A stretch of 64,000 nucleotides of DNA from Comamonas sp. B21-038 (GCF_022387135.1 NZ_CP092462.1:4402001-4466000), one strand, 5' to 3'. Positions 54,122-63,553 are shown, numbered from the stretch's first letter. Notes: generated from the sequence alone by a model not told the origin. Translations and numbers: made by a program.

Positions 54122-55728
54122 GCGACGAACGCACGATGCGCTTTCTGCCGGTGAGCGACCAGAGCATGCTGGTGGAGCTGCAGGACCTGGAACACACCTT
54201 GGACCTGCTGGCCGCACTGCAGGCCGAGCTGCCCGCTGGCGTGCAGGAGCTGGTGCCCGCTGCGCGCACCATCCTGGTCTCGTTCGACCGCTGGCAGACC
54301 AGTGCTGCCGACCTGCAGCGCCATATGGCTGCGTTGCACCTGGGCCGCCAGGCCCGCAGCGCTGGCCAGCGTGTCGAGATTGCCGTGCACTACGACGGCG
54401 AGGACCTGGCCGATGTGGCGCAGATCCTGGGCATTGATGTGCCCGAGCTGATTCGCCGCCACAGCGGTAGCGATTACAGCGTGGCCTTTTGCGGCTTTGC
54501 GCCCGGCTTTGCCTACCTGACCGGTGGCGACCCGAGCCTGAACGTGCCACGCCGCAGCACGCCGCGCACCAAGGTGCCTGCGGGCTCGGTGGCGATTGCC
54601 GGCACCTTCAGTGCCGTCTACCCCAATGACACCCCCGGCGGCTGGCAGCTGCTGGGCCGCACTGAGGTGCCCATGTGGGACCTGCTGCGCAACCCGCCTG
54701 CCTTGCTGCAGCCGGGCATGCTGGTGCGTTTTGTCGATGCCAGCACCGCGGCTGGCCAGGCGCTGCTCCAGCAGCAATCTGCGGCGCAGGCCCAGGCCCC
54801 CGCAGCGGCTGAGCATACCGGCGCCGGCATGCGTGTGCGTGCCACCGGCTTGCAGACCCTGGTGCAGGACGCCGGCCGCGCCGGCCAGGCGGGCCAGGGC
54901 GTATCGGCCGCCGGTGCGCTGGACCAGGGCGCGATGCGCCGTGCCAACCGCCTGGTGGGCAACGATGCGCGCCAATCGGTGCTGGAGTCCGTCGCCGCAG
55001 GCCTGCAACTGCAAAGCCTGGGGGCCACCGTGGTAGCCGTTACTGGCGCCACCGGCCCCCTGACCGTGCGCAGCGCCAGCGGCGCTGCCTGGCAGGCCGA
55101 GCGCAATGCGGCCATTGCCTTGAATGATGGCGATGTGATCCAGCTGGGCGAGCCCGACAGCGGCGTGCGCAGCTATGTGGCGGTGCGCGGCGGCTGGCTG
55201 GTGGAGCCCGTGCTGGGCAGCACCAGCACCGACACCCTGGCCCGCATCGGCCCTGCCGCCTTGACCACCGGCCAGACCCTGGCCGTGGGCGATGCACGCG
55301 ATGCCGCTGCGGTGCAAGCCCCTGATCTGAACCCGCCTGCGCTGCCCAAGGCCGGTGAGACGGTGGTGCTCGATGTCGTCATGGGCCCGCGTACCGACTG
55401 GTTCACCCCCGAGGCGGTGGCCCTGTTTGCCGCGCAGCGCTGGCAGGTCACCCCCCAGTCCAACCGCGTGGGCTTGCGCCTGGCCGGCGATGAGGCACTG
55501 GTGCGCAGCCAAACCCAGGAGCTGCCCAGCGAGGGCACGGCCCTGGGCGCCATCCAGGTGCCCGCCAGCGGCCAGCCCGTGCTGTTCCTGGCTGACCACC
55601 CCTTGACCGGTGGTTACCCGGTCATCGCCTGCATTGCCTCCTACCACCTGGACCTGGCCGCGCAAGTGCCCGTCGGTGGCTGGCTGCAATTCCGCCCCCT
55701 GGCGCCCTTTGCGGACCTGGTGGGCTGA
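54118..55728 (+). CDS. Fused 5-oxoprolinase subunits B and C (PxpB-PxpC; KipI-KipA type)
   Basis: A 536-residue fusion. Residues of about 5-215 are the AHS1 (PxpB/KipI) domain, with [20 protein letters not shown] and [40 protein letters not shown] short Ala/Gln linker (about 220-238) leads to the AHS2 (PxpC/KipA) domain, about 238-530, beginning [36 protein letters not shown]. In E. coli these are separate proteins. The same two domains form the carboxyltransferase part of urea carboxylase, which is noteworthy because a biotin carboxylase-BCCP gene follows. Confidence 0.92.
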   Translation: MSDERTMRFLPVSDQSMLVELQDLEHTLDLLAALQAELPAGVQELVPAARTILVSFDRWQTSAADLQRHMAALHLGRQARSAGQRVEIAVHYDGEDLADVAQILGIDVPELIRRHSGSDYSVAFCGFAPGFAYLTGGDPSLNVPRRSTPRTKVPAGSVAIAGTFSAVYPNDTPGGWQLLGRTEVPMWDLLRNPPALLQPGMLVRFVDASTAAGQALLQQQSAAQAQAPAAAEHTGAGMRVRATGLQTLVQDAGRAGQAGQGVSAAGALDQGAMRRANRLVGNDARQSVLESVAAGLQLQSLGATVVAVTGATGPLTVRSASGAAWQAERNAAIALNDGDVIQLGEPDSGVRSYVAVRGGWLVEPVLGSTSTDTLARIGPAALTTGQTLAVGDARDAAAVQAPDLNPPALPKAGETVVLDVVMGPRTDWFTPEAVALFAAQRWQVTPQSNRVGLRLAGDEALVRSQTQELPSEGTALGAIQVPASGQPVLFLADHPLTGGYPVIACIASYHLDLAAQVPVGGWLQFRPLAPFADLVG

Positions 55729-55865
55729 GTGTTGAACAGGGCGTGCGCGCCCCGTTCTTGAATGGATATAGCTATGAGCGAAGTGTTGATTGCAAAAGGC
55801 CGTGAAACACGCTGCGGCAATCTCACTTCTCTGTCGTGTTTTGGTTGTCTGGAGTCTTCTCAGCC

Positions 55866-57590
55866 ATGAAAAAAGTATTGATTGCAAACCGTGGCGAGAT
55901 CGCCGTCCGCATTATTCGTGCCTGCACGGACCACGGCCTCAAGAGCGTGGCGGTGTATGCCGATGCCGATATCGACGCGCTGCATGTGCGCATGGCCGAT
56001 GAGGCCTATGCGCTTGAAGGCCAGCGCCCGGCAGAGACCTATCTGGACATCGCCAAGCTGATTGCAGTGGCGCAAAAGAGCGGCGCAGATGCGGTGCACC
56101 CAGGCTACGGTTTTCTGTCGGAAAACGCCGCCTTTGCCCGCGCCGTGATCGGTGCCGGCCTGACCTGGGTGGGCCCACCGCCTTCGGCCATCGAGCAATT
56201 GGGCGACAAGGTGCAGGCGCGCAAGCTGGCGCTGAGCGTGGGTGCGCCGCTGGTGGCAGGCACGCCCGAGCCGGTCAAGGATGTCTCCGAGGTGCATGCC
56301 TTTGCGCGTGACCATGGCCTGCCGATTGCGGTCAAGGCTGCGTTCGGCGGTGGTGGCCGTGGCATCAAGGTGATCTGGAAGGCCGAGGACATCGACGAGC
56401 TGTATGGCGCGGCGGTGCGCGAGGCCGTGACCGCCTTTGGCCGTGGCGAGTGCTTTGTCGAGCAGTTTCTGGACAAGCCGCGCCACATCGAAGCCCAGGT
56501 GATGGCCGACCAGCACGGCAATGTGCGGGTGCTGGGCACGCGTGACTGCTCCTTGCAGCGCCGCAACCAGAAGCTGGTCGAAGAGGCTCCAGCGCCTTTC
56601 CTGACCGACGCGCAGCGCGAACGCATCCACCAATCGGCCCGCGAGATCTGCCAGGCCGCTGGCTATGTGGGCGCCGGCACGGTGGAATACCTGCTGAGCC
56701 AGGGCGGCGCGATCTCGTTCCTGGAAGTCAACACCCGCTTGCAGGTGGAGCATCCCGTGACCGAAGAGACCACCGGTACCGACCTGGTGCGCCTGCAGTT
56801 CCGCGTGGCCGAAGGCGAAGTGCTGGCCGATACCACGGTGCCTGCCCCCCACGGCCATGCGTTTGAGTTCCGCATCAACGCCGAAGACGTGGGCCGTGGC
56901 TTCCTGCCCGCCCCCGGTCTGGTGACCCGCTTCGAGGCTCCATCGGGCCCCGGCGTGCGCGTCGACAGCGGTGTCGAATCGGGCTCGCAGGTGGCGGGCC
57001 AGTTCGATTCGATGCTGGCCAAGCTGATCGTCTGGGGACCAACCCGCGAAGTGGCCGTGCAACGCGCACGCCGCGCGCTCAAGGAGTTCAAGATCGAAGG
57101 CGTGCCGACCGTGCTGCCTTTCCATGAGGCCGTGATGGCGCATGCCGACTTCATCAACGGCCAGCACTTTGGTGTGCACACCCGCTGGATCGAAACCGAG
57201 CTGATGCCCCAGTGGGATGCCCAGCCCGAAACCCGTCCCCAGCCTGCCGCCACCGCTGGCCTGCAACGCGTGGCCATCGAGCTCGACGGCCGCCGCGTGA
57301 TGCTGGGCCTGCCCGCCTCCCTGCTGTCCGGCCTGTCGGCCCCTGGCGCTGCCCCAGCGCCTGTGGAAGCAGCCGTGGACGAGAAGGCCGTCACGGCCGC
57401 CTCCGCCGGCACCCTCACGACCTGGAAGGTCGCTGACGGCGCCACCGTGCAAGAGGGTGAGCTGATCGCCGTGATGGAAGCCATGAAGATGGAAATGCAG
57501 ATCAACGCCCCCCGCGCTGGCCGCATCAGCCTGAAGGTGGAAGCGGGCAGCTACCAGGCCGCTGGCGCTGTGATTGCGCGCATCGACTAA
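55866..57590 (+). CDS. Biotin carboxylase fused to biotin carboxyl carrier domain
   Basis: A 574-residue protein. The ATP-grasp biotin carboxylase domain (1-445) begins [19 protein letters not shown]. It carries the [16 protein letters not shown] block, the glycine-rich [14 protein letters not shown] loop and [25 protein letters not shown]. The C-terminal lipoyl-like domain (about 500-574) carries the biotinylated Lys541 in EAMKMEMQI. No carboxyltransferase domain is present, so a partner must supply it. The adjacent fused PxpBC is the obvious candidate. It starts 137 bases after that gene and ends at a strong terminator. Confidence 0.93.
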   Translation: MKKVLIANRGEIAVRIIRACTDHGLKSVAVYADADIDALHVRMADEAYALEGQRPAETYLDIAKLIAVAQKSGADAVHPGYGFLSENAAFARAVIGAGLTWVGPPPSAIEQLGDKVQARKLALSVGAPLVAGTPEPVKDVSEVHAFARDHGLPIAVKAAFGGGGRGIKVIWKAEDIDELYGAAVREAVTAFGRGECFVEQFLDKPRHIEAQVMADQHGNVRVLGTRDCSLQRRNQKLVEEAPAPFLTDAQRERIHQSAREICQAAGYVGAGTVEYLLSQGGAISFLEVNTRLQVEHPVTEETTGTDLVRLQFRVAEGEVLADTTVPAPHGHAFEFRINAEDVGRGFLPAPGLVTRFEAPSGPGVRVDSGVESGSQVAGQFDSMLAKLIVWGPTREVAVQRARRALKEFKIEGVPTVLPFHEAVMAHADFINGQHFGVHTRWIETELMPQWDAQPETRPQPAATAGLQRVAIELDGRRVMLGLPASLLSGLSAPGAAPAPVEAAVDEKAVTAASAGTLTTWKVADGATVQEGELIAVMEAMKMEMQINAPRAGRISLKVEAGSYQAAGAVIARID

Positions 57591-57615
57591 GCCGTCTTTT
57601 TGACGGTGGCCAAGC

Positions 57616-57647
57616 GCCGCGCAGCCTTTGGGTTGCGCGGCTTTTTT
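57616..57647 (+). terminator. Terminator of the pyroglutamate operon
   Basis: GCCGCGCAGCC (57616-57626) pairs with GGTTGCGCGGC (57631-57641) with one G-T pair around TTTG, followed by T6. Confidence 0.92.
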
Positions 57648-57796
57648 GTTGCTAGGGCGCTGCGTATGTTTCAGCGCAGGATGCAAAGTTACCCGGACAG
57701 AACGTATCGTTCCAGAACCGTGGCTAGTAGCCAACTTGCGGACTGGTGTGGCCTGTCACAATCTAGCGGATTCGCCCGCTTCATTGATTTGCGTCC
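57648..57796. other. Start of the AT-richer intergenic stretch before the RhuM-like gene
   Basis: Together with the small frame that follows, about 310 bases separate the operon terminator from the RhuM-like gene. Base use is less GC-rich than the flanks. No promoter or element is clear. Confidence 0.45.
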
Positions 57797-57961
57797 ATGC
57801 CTTCATCTTTCTCCTTCCACGATATGCCTTGTGCAATCCCAAGTCTGGTCGTCGAAAAAAAGCACATCGAATACAGCTGTATGGGCAGGCTGACCTATGA
57901 AGACAGCCTTGACTGCATGCGTAGTTGGCGGCTATTTCCATCCCAGAAGGAGGCAGCATGA
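57797..57961 (+). CDS. Possible small ORF coupled to the RhuM-like gene
   Basis: A 54-codon frame starting MPSSFSFHDMPCAIPSLVVE and ending SWRLFPSQKEAA. Its stop codon overlaps the ATG of the RhuM-like gene (ATGA), the usual sign of translational coupling. No family is recognised, and no strong Shine-Dalgarno precedes the first ATG. It could be a small partner protein or a decayed remnant that happens to stay open. Confidence 0.3.
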   Translation: MPSSFSFHDMPCAIPSLVVEKKHIEYSCMGRLTYEDSLDCMRSWRLFPSQKEAA

Positions 57962-58962
57962 GCGACTTCATTCTCTACACTACAGAAGACGGTCGCAGCC
58001 AGATCAAGCTGCGGACCAAAGGCCAAACGGTCTGGCTCACACAGCGTGAAATGGCCCAGCTATTTGACGTGAGTACCGACAATATTGGGCTGCATCTCAA
58101 GAACATCTTTGCTGACGAGGAAATCGAGGCGTCTTCAGTTACCGAGGAATCCTCGGTAACTGCCTCCGACGGCAAAAACTACCTTACCAAGCTCTATAAC
58201 CTCGAAGCCATTCTGGCGGTCGGCTACCGCGTGCGCTCGCCACGCGGTGTGCAGTTTCGCCGCTGGGCGTCCACCATTCTGAAGGAGTATCTGACCAAGG
58301 GCTTTGTGATGGATGACGAGCGGCTGAAGAACCCGGATGGTCGCCCAGATTACTTTGACGAAATGCTGGCCCGTATCCGCGACATTCGGGCCTCGGAAAA
58401 GCGCTTCTACCAAAAGGTGAGAGATCTCTTCGCGCTGTCCAGCGACTACGACAAAACGGACAAGGCAACGCAGGTGTTTTTTGCGACAGTGCAGAACCTG
58501 TTGATCTTTGCTGTGACCGACAAGACCGCTGCCGAGCTGATCATGGCTCGGGCAGATTCGGCGGATCCGCATTTCGGCCTGTTGGCTTGGAAGGGCGACA
58601 AAGTCCGCAAAGCAGACATTGTGGTGGCCAAGAACTACCTGAGCGAAGATGAAGTTGACACCTTGAACCGGTTGGTGGTCATCTTCCTGGAAACCGCTGA
58701 ACTTCGGGCCAAGAGCAAGCGTGAGACGCCGATGGCTTTCTGGAAGCAGAACGTCGATCAGATCATTACCTCCAATGGCTTTCGCTTGCTCAACCACGCT
58801 GGCACGATCAGCCACGACCAGATGGAAGCGCGCACCGATGCGCTATACCAGCAGTTCGACCAAGACCGCAGAATGCGTGAAGCAATTCAGGCCGACCAGC
58901 AGGATGAGGCCGATCTCCAAGCTTTGACGAGCAAACTCAAACAACGCCAGAAAAAGGACTGA
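57958..58962 (+). CDS. RhuM family protein (putative DNA-binding, mobile-region type)
   Basis: A 334-residue protein of the RhuM (Salmonella pathogenicity island 3) family. The N-terminal domain (LYTTEDGRSQIKLRTKGQTVWLTQREMAQLFDVSTDNIGLHLKNIFADEE) looks like a helix-turn-helix. NYLTKLYNLEAILAVGYRVRSPRGVQFRRWASTILKEYL is the diagnostic block. The second half is predominantly helical and ends in a Lys/Gln-rich tail. Homologues are often in genomic islands and defence-rich regions; the role is unknown. Codon use is less GC-rich than in the neighbours, suggesting acquisition. GGAGG upstream gives the start. Confidence 0.9.
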   Translation: MSDFILYTTEDGRSQIKLRTKGQTVWLTQREMAQLFDVSTDNIGLHLKNIFADEEIEASSVTEESSVTASDGKNYLTKLYNLEAILAVGYRVRSPRGVQFRRWASTILKEYLTKGFVMDDERLKNPDGRPDYFDEMLARIRDIRASEKRFYQKVRDLFALSSDYDKTDKATQVFFATVQNLLIFAVTDKTAAELIMARADSADPHFGLLAWKGDKVRKADIVVAKNYLSEDEVDTLNRLVVIFLETAELRAKSKRETPMAFWKQNVDQIITSNGFRLLNHAGTISHDQMEARTDALYQQFDQDRRMREAIQADQQDEADLQALTSKLKQRQKKD

Positions 58963-58992
58963 GGCCCATCAGGCAGCCGCCTCTGTACCGCG

Positions 58993-59232
58993 CTAGACCC
59001 CTTTGGAACCTGGAACAGAAATCTCCACCACATCCCCCCGGCTGCCCGCCGCCAGCTCATGGTAGATGTCGTAAAGGTACTGACCCAGATCGCTGGCAGG
59101 CAGATCAGCGGGCACCGCCAGTTGAACCGGAGCGCGTTTGCCATCCTGACCGACGGCATAGCAGCGCCAGCCGCTAGGGCAGGGCTCCAGATCGAGGATG
59201 CGGCCAAAGACGTTAAAGCGGTGTCGGGGCAT
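58993..59232 (-). CDS. Small conserved protein of unknown function
   Basis: A 79-residue protein starting MPRHRFNVFGRILDLEPCPSGWRCYAVGQDGKRAPV. It has a compact beta-rich front and a C-terminal helix (DLGQYLYDIYHELAA) and ends SVPGSKGV. Small proteins with the FNVFGR start and a similar helix occur as single genes in other proteobacteria, without known function (recollection, not checked). It is convergent with the RhuM-like gene, 30 bases apart. A TTG two codons upstream is a weaker start. Confidence 0.65.
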   Translation of the reverse strand: MPRHRFNVFGRILDLEPCPSGWRCYAVGQDGKRAPVQLAVPADLPASDLGQYLYDIYHELAAGSRGDVVEISVPGSKGV

Positions 59233-59349
59233 GGGCAAGCAACGCGATAGGGTGGTGGTGGCACCAGCCTAACCGAGGACGCGCAGGCGCATGTCACGAC
59301 GGGGTACTTGCCGCGTTCGCCCGGGTGCGACATCACGCGACGAGAACTC

Positions 59350-61314
59350 TTAAGGTCGCTCGTCCTCCTGCCTGGCAAACACCCGGCTGAGCTGCTGGCG
59401 CTGGATGCGGCGGTGGATGGTCGAGCGGTTCACACCCAGCAGGCGGGCGGCTTCGGAGACATTGCCCTGGCACTGGGCGAGCACCTGTTCCAGCGTGGCG
59501 GCATGCAGGGCATGGCCGCCGCATGCGGCGCCTGCCAAGCTTGCTTCGCCAACCGCGTCCTGCCCCTGCGCCACAGCCGGGCTGCGCTGCAGCGCATCGG
59601 GCAGGTGCTCCAGGTCGATTTGCTGCTCGGCCAGCGCGGCGGCATAGCGCAGCGCATTGTGCAGCTCGCGCAGATTGCCGGGCCAGCGGTGGGCGCGCAG
59701 GGCGGCCTGTGCGGGCGCGCTCAGGCGCAGGCTGCAGCCGATGGCGGCCAGCATGTGCCCGGCCAGGGCCAGCAGGTCGCTGCGATCGCGCAAGGCCGGC
59801 AGCTGCAGCTCGGCGGCGTTCAGGCGGTATAGCAGGTCGGCGCGGAACTGGCCACTGCGCACCAGCTCGGCCAGCGGCCGGTGCGATGCGGAGATGACCC
59901 GGATATCCACCTTTTGCGGCGCACGCGCGCCCAAGGGCGTGATCTCCGACTCGGACAGCACACGCAGCAGCTTGGCCTGCAGCGCCAGCGGCATGTCGCC
60001 GATTTCATCGAGGAAGAGGCTGCCCTGGTGCGCGGCCTCGACCAGACCGGCGCGTCCTTTGTGCGCGCCCCCCGTCCAGGTGCCGGGCAGGTAGCCAAAC
60101 AGCTCGCTCTCCAGCAGCGCCTCGGGGATGGCAGCGCAGTTGATGGCGACAAAGGCACCGCTGCGGCCGCTGGCGGCATGCAGCGCGCGGGCCAGAAACT
60201 CCTTGCCGCTGCCGGTCTCGCCCTGCAGCAGCACCGGCAGGTCTTGCGGCGCCAGCCGGGCGGCCTTGTGCAGCACCTGGCCCATCGCAGCGTCGCCGGT
60301 GTTGAGCGCCTGCAGCGGCGCGGGCAGGCTCGGGCGCGGGCTGGCCTGCGCGCTGCTGCGCGGCTGGGGCGGCAGCGCATGGGCAAACCAGATGCTGCCA
60401 TCACGGGCGCGCAGAATGCGCTCTTGCGCGGGGCGGTTGCGCATCAGCTGGGGCAGGGCCTGCAGGTCGGTGTCAAAAAAGCGGCCCAGCGGCTGGCCGG
60501 TCAGCAGCGGCTGCTGGCGCCAGTTCAGCCCGGCGATGGAGGCCAGCATGCGGCTGGCGGCATGGGTCATCGCGCGGATGCGGCCGCGCGCATCGACGCT
60601 GAGCGCCGCATCGGCATCGACATCGAGAAAATCCGGCGACTGCGCCAGGCGCAGCACCCAGTCGCTGCCCGATTGGGCCAACAAATTGGCCAGCTCTACC
60701 CGGCGCACGGCGGCGGTGACCAGATGCAAGGCCATCTGCTGGCTGGCGCGGGCGGCGGGCGAGCGCAGCAGCGACAGGTCCAGCACCGCAGCGAGCTGGC
60801 CTTGCAGATCGTAGATGGGCGCGGCGGTGCACGACAGGCGCGTATGGGTGAAGTCGAAATGGTCGCTCTGGTGCACCGTCAGCGCCTCGCCGGTGGCCAG
60901 GCACGTGCCCACGGCCGAGGTGCCGGCGACATCCTCGCGCCACTGCGCGCCCAGGTAGAGGCCGGCGCTGCGCAGGTCGCTGGCATCGCTGTCATGGCCG
61001 AGAAAATCCACCGCCACGCCATGGCGGTCGGCCAGCAGCAATACATAGTCCAGGCCCTTGAGCTGCTGGTACAGGCGCTCCAGCCCGCTGCGGGCAATGC
61101 GGATCAGCGGTTCGGACTCTTCGCGGTGGGCGCGCAGCTGGCCGGCGGGCACGATATGGGCTTCGCTGGTGCGGCTCGGGTCGAGCCGGTGCTGGTCAAT
61201 GCAGCGGCGCCAGCTGCCCAGCACAGCCCGGTCGCGCGCCTCTCCGTGCAGCGGGTAGCCCATGCCAAAGGCTTCGAGCTCCTGGACATGGGCGGTATAG
61301 CTGTGGATGGGCAT
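59350..61314 (-). CDS. Sigma-54-dependent activator, AcoR-like (GAF - AAA+ - Fis)
   Basis: A 654-residue enhancer-binding protein. The N-terminal sensory part (about 60-280) is AcoR-like, with SWRRCIDQHRLDPSRTSEAHI and the GAF-type block AGLYLGAQWREDVAGTSAVGTCLATGEALTVHQSDHF. The AAA+ domain (about 330-560) has Walker A GETGSGKE and Walker B LFLDEIGDMP. Its sigma-54 contact loop reads GTWTGG where most family members have GAFTGA. The C-terminal Fis helix-turn-helix ends VSEAARLLGVNRSTIHRRIQR. It is divergent from the monooxygenase gene, whose -24/-12 promoter it presumably activates. Confidence 0.92.
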   Translation of the reverse strand: MPIHSYTAHVQELEAFGMGYPLHGEARDRAVLGSWRRCIDQHRLDPSRTSEAHIVPAGQLRAHREESEPLIRIARSGLERLYQQLKGLDYVLLLADRHGVAVDFLGHDSDASDLRSAGLYLGAQWREDVAGTSAVGTCLATGEALTVHQSDHFDFTHTRLSCTAAPIYDLQGQLAAVLDLSLLRSPAARASQQMALHLVTAAVRRVELANLLAQSGSDWVLRLAQSPDFLDVDADAALSVDARGRIRAMTHAASRMLASIAGLNWRQQPLLTGQPLGRFFDTDLQALPQLMRNRPAQERILRARDGSIWFAHALPPQPRSSAQASPRPSLPAPLQALNTGDAAMGQVLHKAARLAPQDLPVLLQGETGSGKEFLARALHAASGRSGAFVAINCAAIPEALLESELFGYLPGTWTGGAHKGRAGLVEAAHQGSLFLDEIGDMPLALQAKLLRVLSESEITPLGARAPQKVDIRVISASHRPLAELVRSGQFRADLLYRLNAAELQLPALRDRSDLLALAGHMLAAIGCSLRLSAPAQAALRAHRWPGNLRELHNALRYAAALAEQQIDLEHLPDALQRSPAVAQGQDAVGEASLAGAACGGHALHAATLEQVLAQCQGNVSEAARLLGVNRSTIHRRIQRQQLSRVFARQEDERP

Positions 61315-61381
61315 GGCGGGTCTCCTGCAATCACCGGGCTGATTCTGTGCCCGCACCCTGGCGCTGCCAATCAGGCTTACC

Positions 61382-61438
61382 CGCAACAGATGCTGCAGTG
61401 CAAAAGGGCGCATGCAACAGGTGTTGCATTGGCTGCCG
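61382..61438. promoter_or_regulatory. Paired upstream activator sites
   Basis: CGCAACAGATGCTGCA (61382-61397) and TGCAACAGGTGTTGCA (61423-61438) are related dyads with arms TGCAACA/TGTTGCA. The second is perfect. Their starts are 41 bp apart, about four helical turns, as expected for adjacent binding by one activator. Confidence 0.68.
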
Positions 61439-61519
61439 CAGTGCCTGCGCCAGCGCGCTGCTGGCAAACCCGCAGCGCGCCGCACGGGCCCAAGGAGGTT
61501 GCAGTGCAGCATGGCCGCC

Positions 61520-61535
61520 TGGCATGGGGCTTGCA
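61520..61535 (+). promoter_or_regulatory. Sigma-54 (-24/-12) promoter of the monooxygenase gene
   Basis: TGGCATGGGGCTTGCA fits TGGCAC-N5-TTGCA with one change (T for C). The GG and GC elements are correctly spaced. It lies 61 bases before the start codon and about 80 bases after the activator sites. Confidence 0.82.
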
Positions 61536-61595
61536 AAAACGCTGACGCTGCGGCCGCAGAGCCGCTGCGATACCGCCCAAAAAAGGAGACAAGCC

Positions 61596-63443
61596 ATGAC
61601 AACCGCTACCCCTGCCACCCCGGATGCCACCCCCACGGCTGCAGACGCACCTGCCGCCCGCGCCCAGGCCCTGCTGGACCAGCTCAACCAGGCGCTGGCC
61701 GCCCGCGATTTTGCGGCGGCCAGCCAGTTGTTTGCCCAAGACTGCTTCTGGCGCGACCTGGTGCTGCTGACCTGGAACCTCAAGACCTGCGAAGGCCCGG
61801 CACAGGTGGCCGACATGCTGGCCGCGCAGCTGGATGCCGCCGCGCCGTTGCTGCTGCAGCTGGACCCGAACGAAGAGGTGACGGAGGCCGATGGCGTGCT
61901 GAGCGCCTGGCTGGTGGTGGATGCGCGCCATGCACGGGGCCTGGGCCATCTGCGGATCCGTGATGGGCGCATCTGGACCTTGCTGACCACCATCCAGGAG
62001 CTCAAGGGCTTTGAAGAAGCGCAAGGGCTGCGCCGCCCGATGGGCGCCGAGCATGGCATACGCCGGGGCCGCAAGACCTGGCTGGACCGCCAGCAGGAAG
62101 AGGCCGAGACCCTGGGCGAGAGCCGCCAGCCCTATGTGCTGGTGATTGGCGGCGGCCAGGGCGGTATTGCGCTGGGTGCGCGGTTGCGCCAGCTGGGTGT
62201 GTCGCACATCGTCATCGACCGGCAGCCGCGCCCGGGGGACCAATGGCGCAACCGCTACAAATCGCTGTGCCTGCACGATCCGGTCTGGTATGACCACCTG
62301 CCCTACATCCCGTTCCCCGAACACTGGCCGGTGTTTGCGCCCAAGGACAAGATTGGTGATTGGCTGGAGATGTACACCCGGGTGATGGAGGTGAACTACT
62401 GGTCGTCCACCCAATGCCTGGGCGCGCGCTACGACGAGGCTGCCCAGGAGTGGGAAGTGACGGTGGAGCGCGAGGGCCGCACGATGGTATTGCGCCCCAA
62501 GCAGCTGGTGTTTGCCACCGGCATGTCGGGCAAGGCCAACATCCCCCGCATCGAAGGCCAGGAGCGCTTCCGGGGCGAGCAGCAGCACTCGTCGCAGCAT
62601 TCGGGGCCCGAGGCCTATGCCGGCAGGAAGGTGGTGGTGATCGGGGCCAACAACTCGGCCCATGACATCTGCGCCGCACTCTGGGAGCATGGCGCCGATG
62701 TGACGATGGTGCAGCGCTCGTCCACGCACATCGTGCGCTCCGATTCGCTGATGGACATTGGCCTGGGCGATCTGTACTCGGAGCGCGCCGTGGCCAGCGG
62801 CATGACCACGAAGAAGGCAGACCTGGTCTTTGCGTCACTGCCCTACCGCATCATGGCCGACTTCCAGGTGCCGCTGTATGACCGCATCCGCGAGCGCGAT
62901 GCGGAGTTCTACCGCAAGCTGGAAGCGGCGGGCTTCATGCTCGATTTCGGCGATGACGGATCGGGCCTGTTCATGAAGTACCTGCGCCGCGCCTCGGGCT
63001 ACTACATCGATGTGGGGGCCTGCGACCTGGTGATCGACGGCAGCATCAAGTTGCAGGCGGGCAAGAACAAGGGCATCAGCCACCTCACTGAAAACGCCGT
63101 AGTGCTGAGCGATGGCACCGAGCTGCCGGCCGACCTGGTGGTCTATGCCACCGGCTATGGCTCGATGAACGGCTGGGTGGCCGACCTCATCAGCCAGGAG
63201 GTGGCCGACAGGGTGGGCAAGGTCTGGGGCCTGGGATCGGACACCACCAAGGACCCAGGCCCCTGGGAGGGCGAGCAGCGCAATATGTGGAAGCCCACCC
63301 AGCAGCCGCAGCTGTGGTTCCACGGGGGCAATCTGCACCAGTCGCGCCACTATTCGCTGTACTTGGCGCTGCAGCTCAAGGCGCGGCAAGAGGGGCTGCC
63401 TACCCCGGTCTACGGCCTGCAGCAGGTGCACCACCGGCATTGA
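61596..63443 (+). CDS. Flavin-containing monooxygenase with N-terminal NTF2/SnoaL-like domain
   Basis: A 615-residue protein. Residues of about 20-145 form an NTF2/SnoaL-like domain (AQALLDQLNQALAARDFAAASQLFAQDCFWRDLVLLTW). After a linker, the FAD-binding GGGQGG motif is at 185-190 (VLVIGGGQGGIALGARLRQLG). The flavin-region block DQWRNRYKSLCLHDPVWYDHLPY and the NADPH motif VVVIGANNSAHDICAALW (near 347) follow. The end has VYATGYGSMNGW. It resembles FMO/YUCCA-type enzymes but with a fused front domain. AAGGAGA before the ATG is a good Shine-Dalgarno. It is sigma-54 controlled by the divergent activator. Confidence 0.9.
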   Translation: MTTATPATPDATPTAADAPAARAQALLDQLNQALAARDFAAASQLFAQDCFWRDLVLLTWNLKTCEGPAQVADMLAAQLDAAAPLLLQLDPNEEVTEADGVLSAWLVVDARHARGLGHLRIRDGRIWTLLTTIQELKGFEEAQGLRRPMGAEHGIRRGRKTWLDRQQEEAETLGESRQPYVLVIGGGQGGIALGARLRQLGVSHIVIDRQPRPGDQWRNRYKSLCLHDPVWYDHLPYIPFPEHWPVFAPKDKIGDWLEMYTRVMEVNYWSSTQCLGARYDEAAQEWEVTVEREGRTMVLRPKQLVFATGMSGKANIPRIEGQERFRGEQQHSSQHSGPEAYAGRKVVVIGANNSAHDICAALWEHGADVTMVQRSSTHIVRSDSLMDIGLGDLYSERAVASGMTTKKADLVFASLPYRIMADFQVPLYDRIRERDAEFYRKLEAAGFMLDFGDDGSGLFMKYLRRASGYYIDVGACDLVIDGSIKLQAGKNKGISHLTENAVVLSDGTELPADLVVYATGYGSMNGWVADLISQEVADRVGKVWGLGSDTTKDPGPWEGEQRNMWKPTQQPQLWFHGGNLHQSRHYSLYLALQLKARQEGLPTPVYGLQQVHHRH

Positions 63444-63553
63444 GCGCAGCGCAGGGCCAGCGCGCCGCTGCGGAATGTCAACATTGCACAGGGCGGCCAG
63501 CTATGGCCGATGGCTGACACCGGCCGGCCGCCCTTCAATGCCAGAATCGGGCG

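Noticed and set aside
55860..57734. A 624-codon leftward frame opposite the biotin carboxylase gene
   Set aside because: It is a shadow of a highly conserved enzyme, with no recognisable domain.
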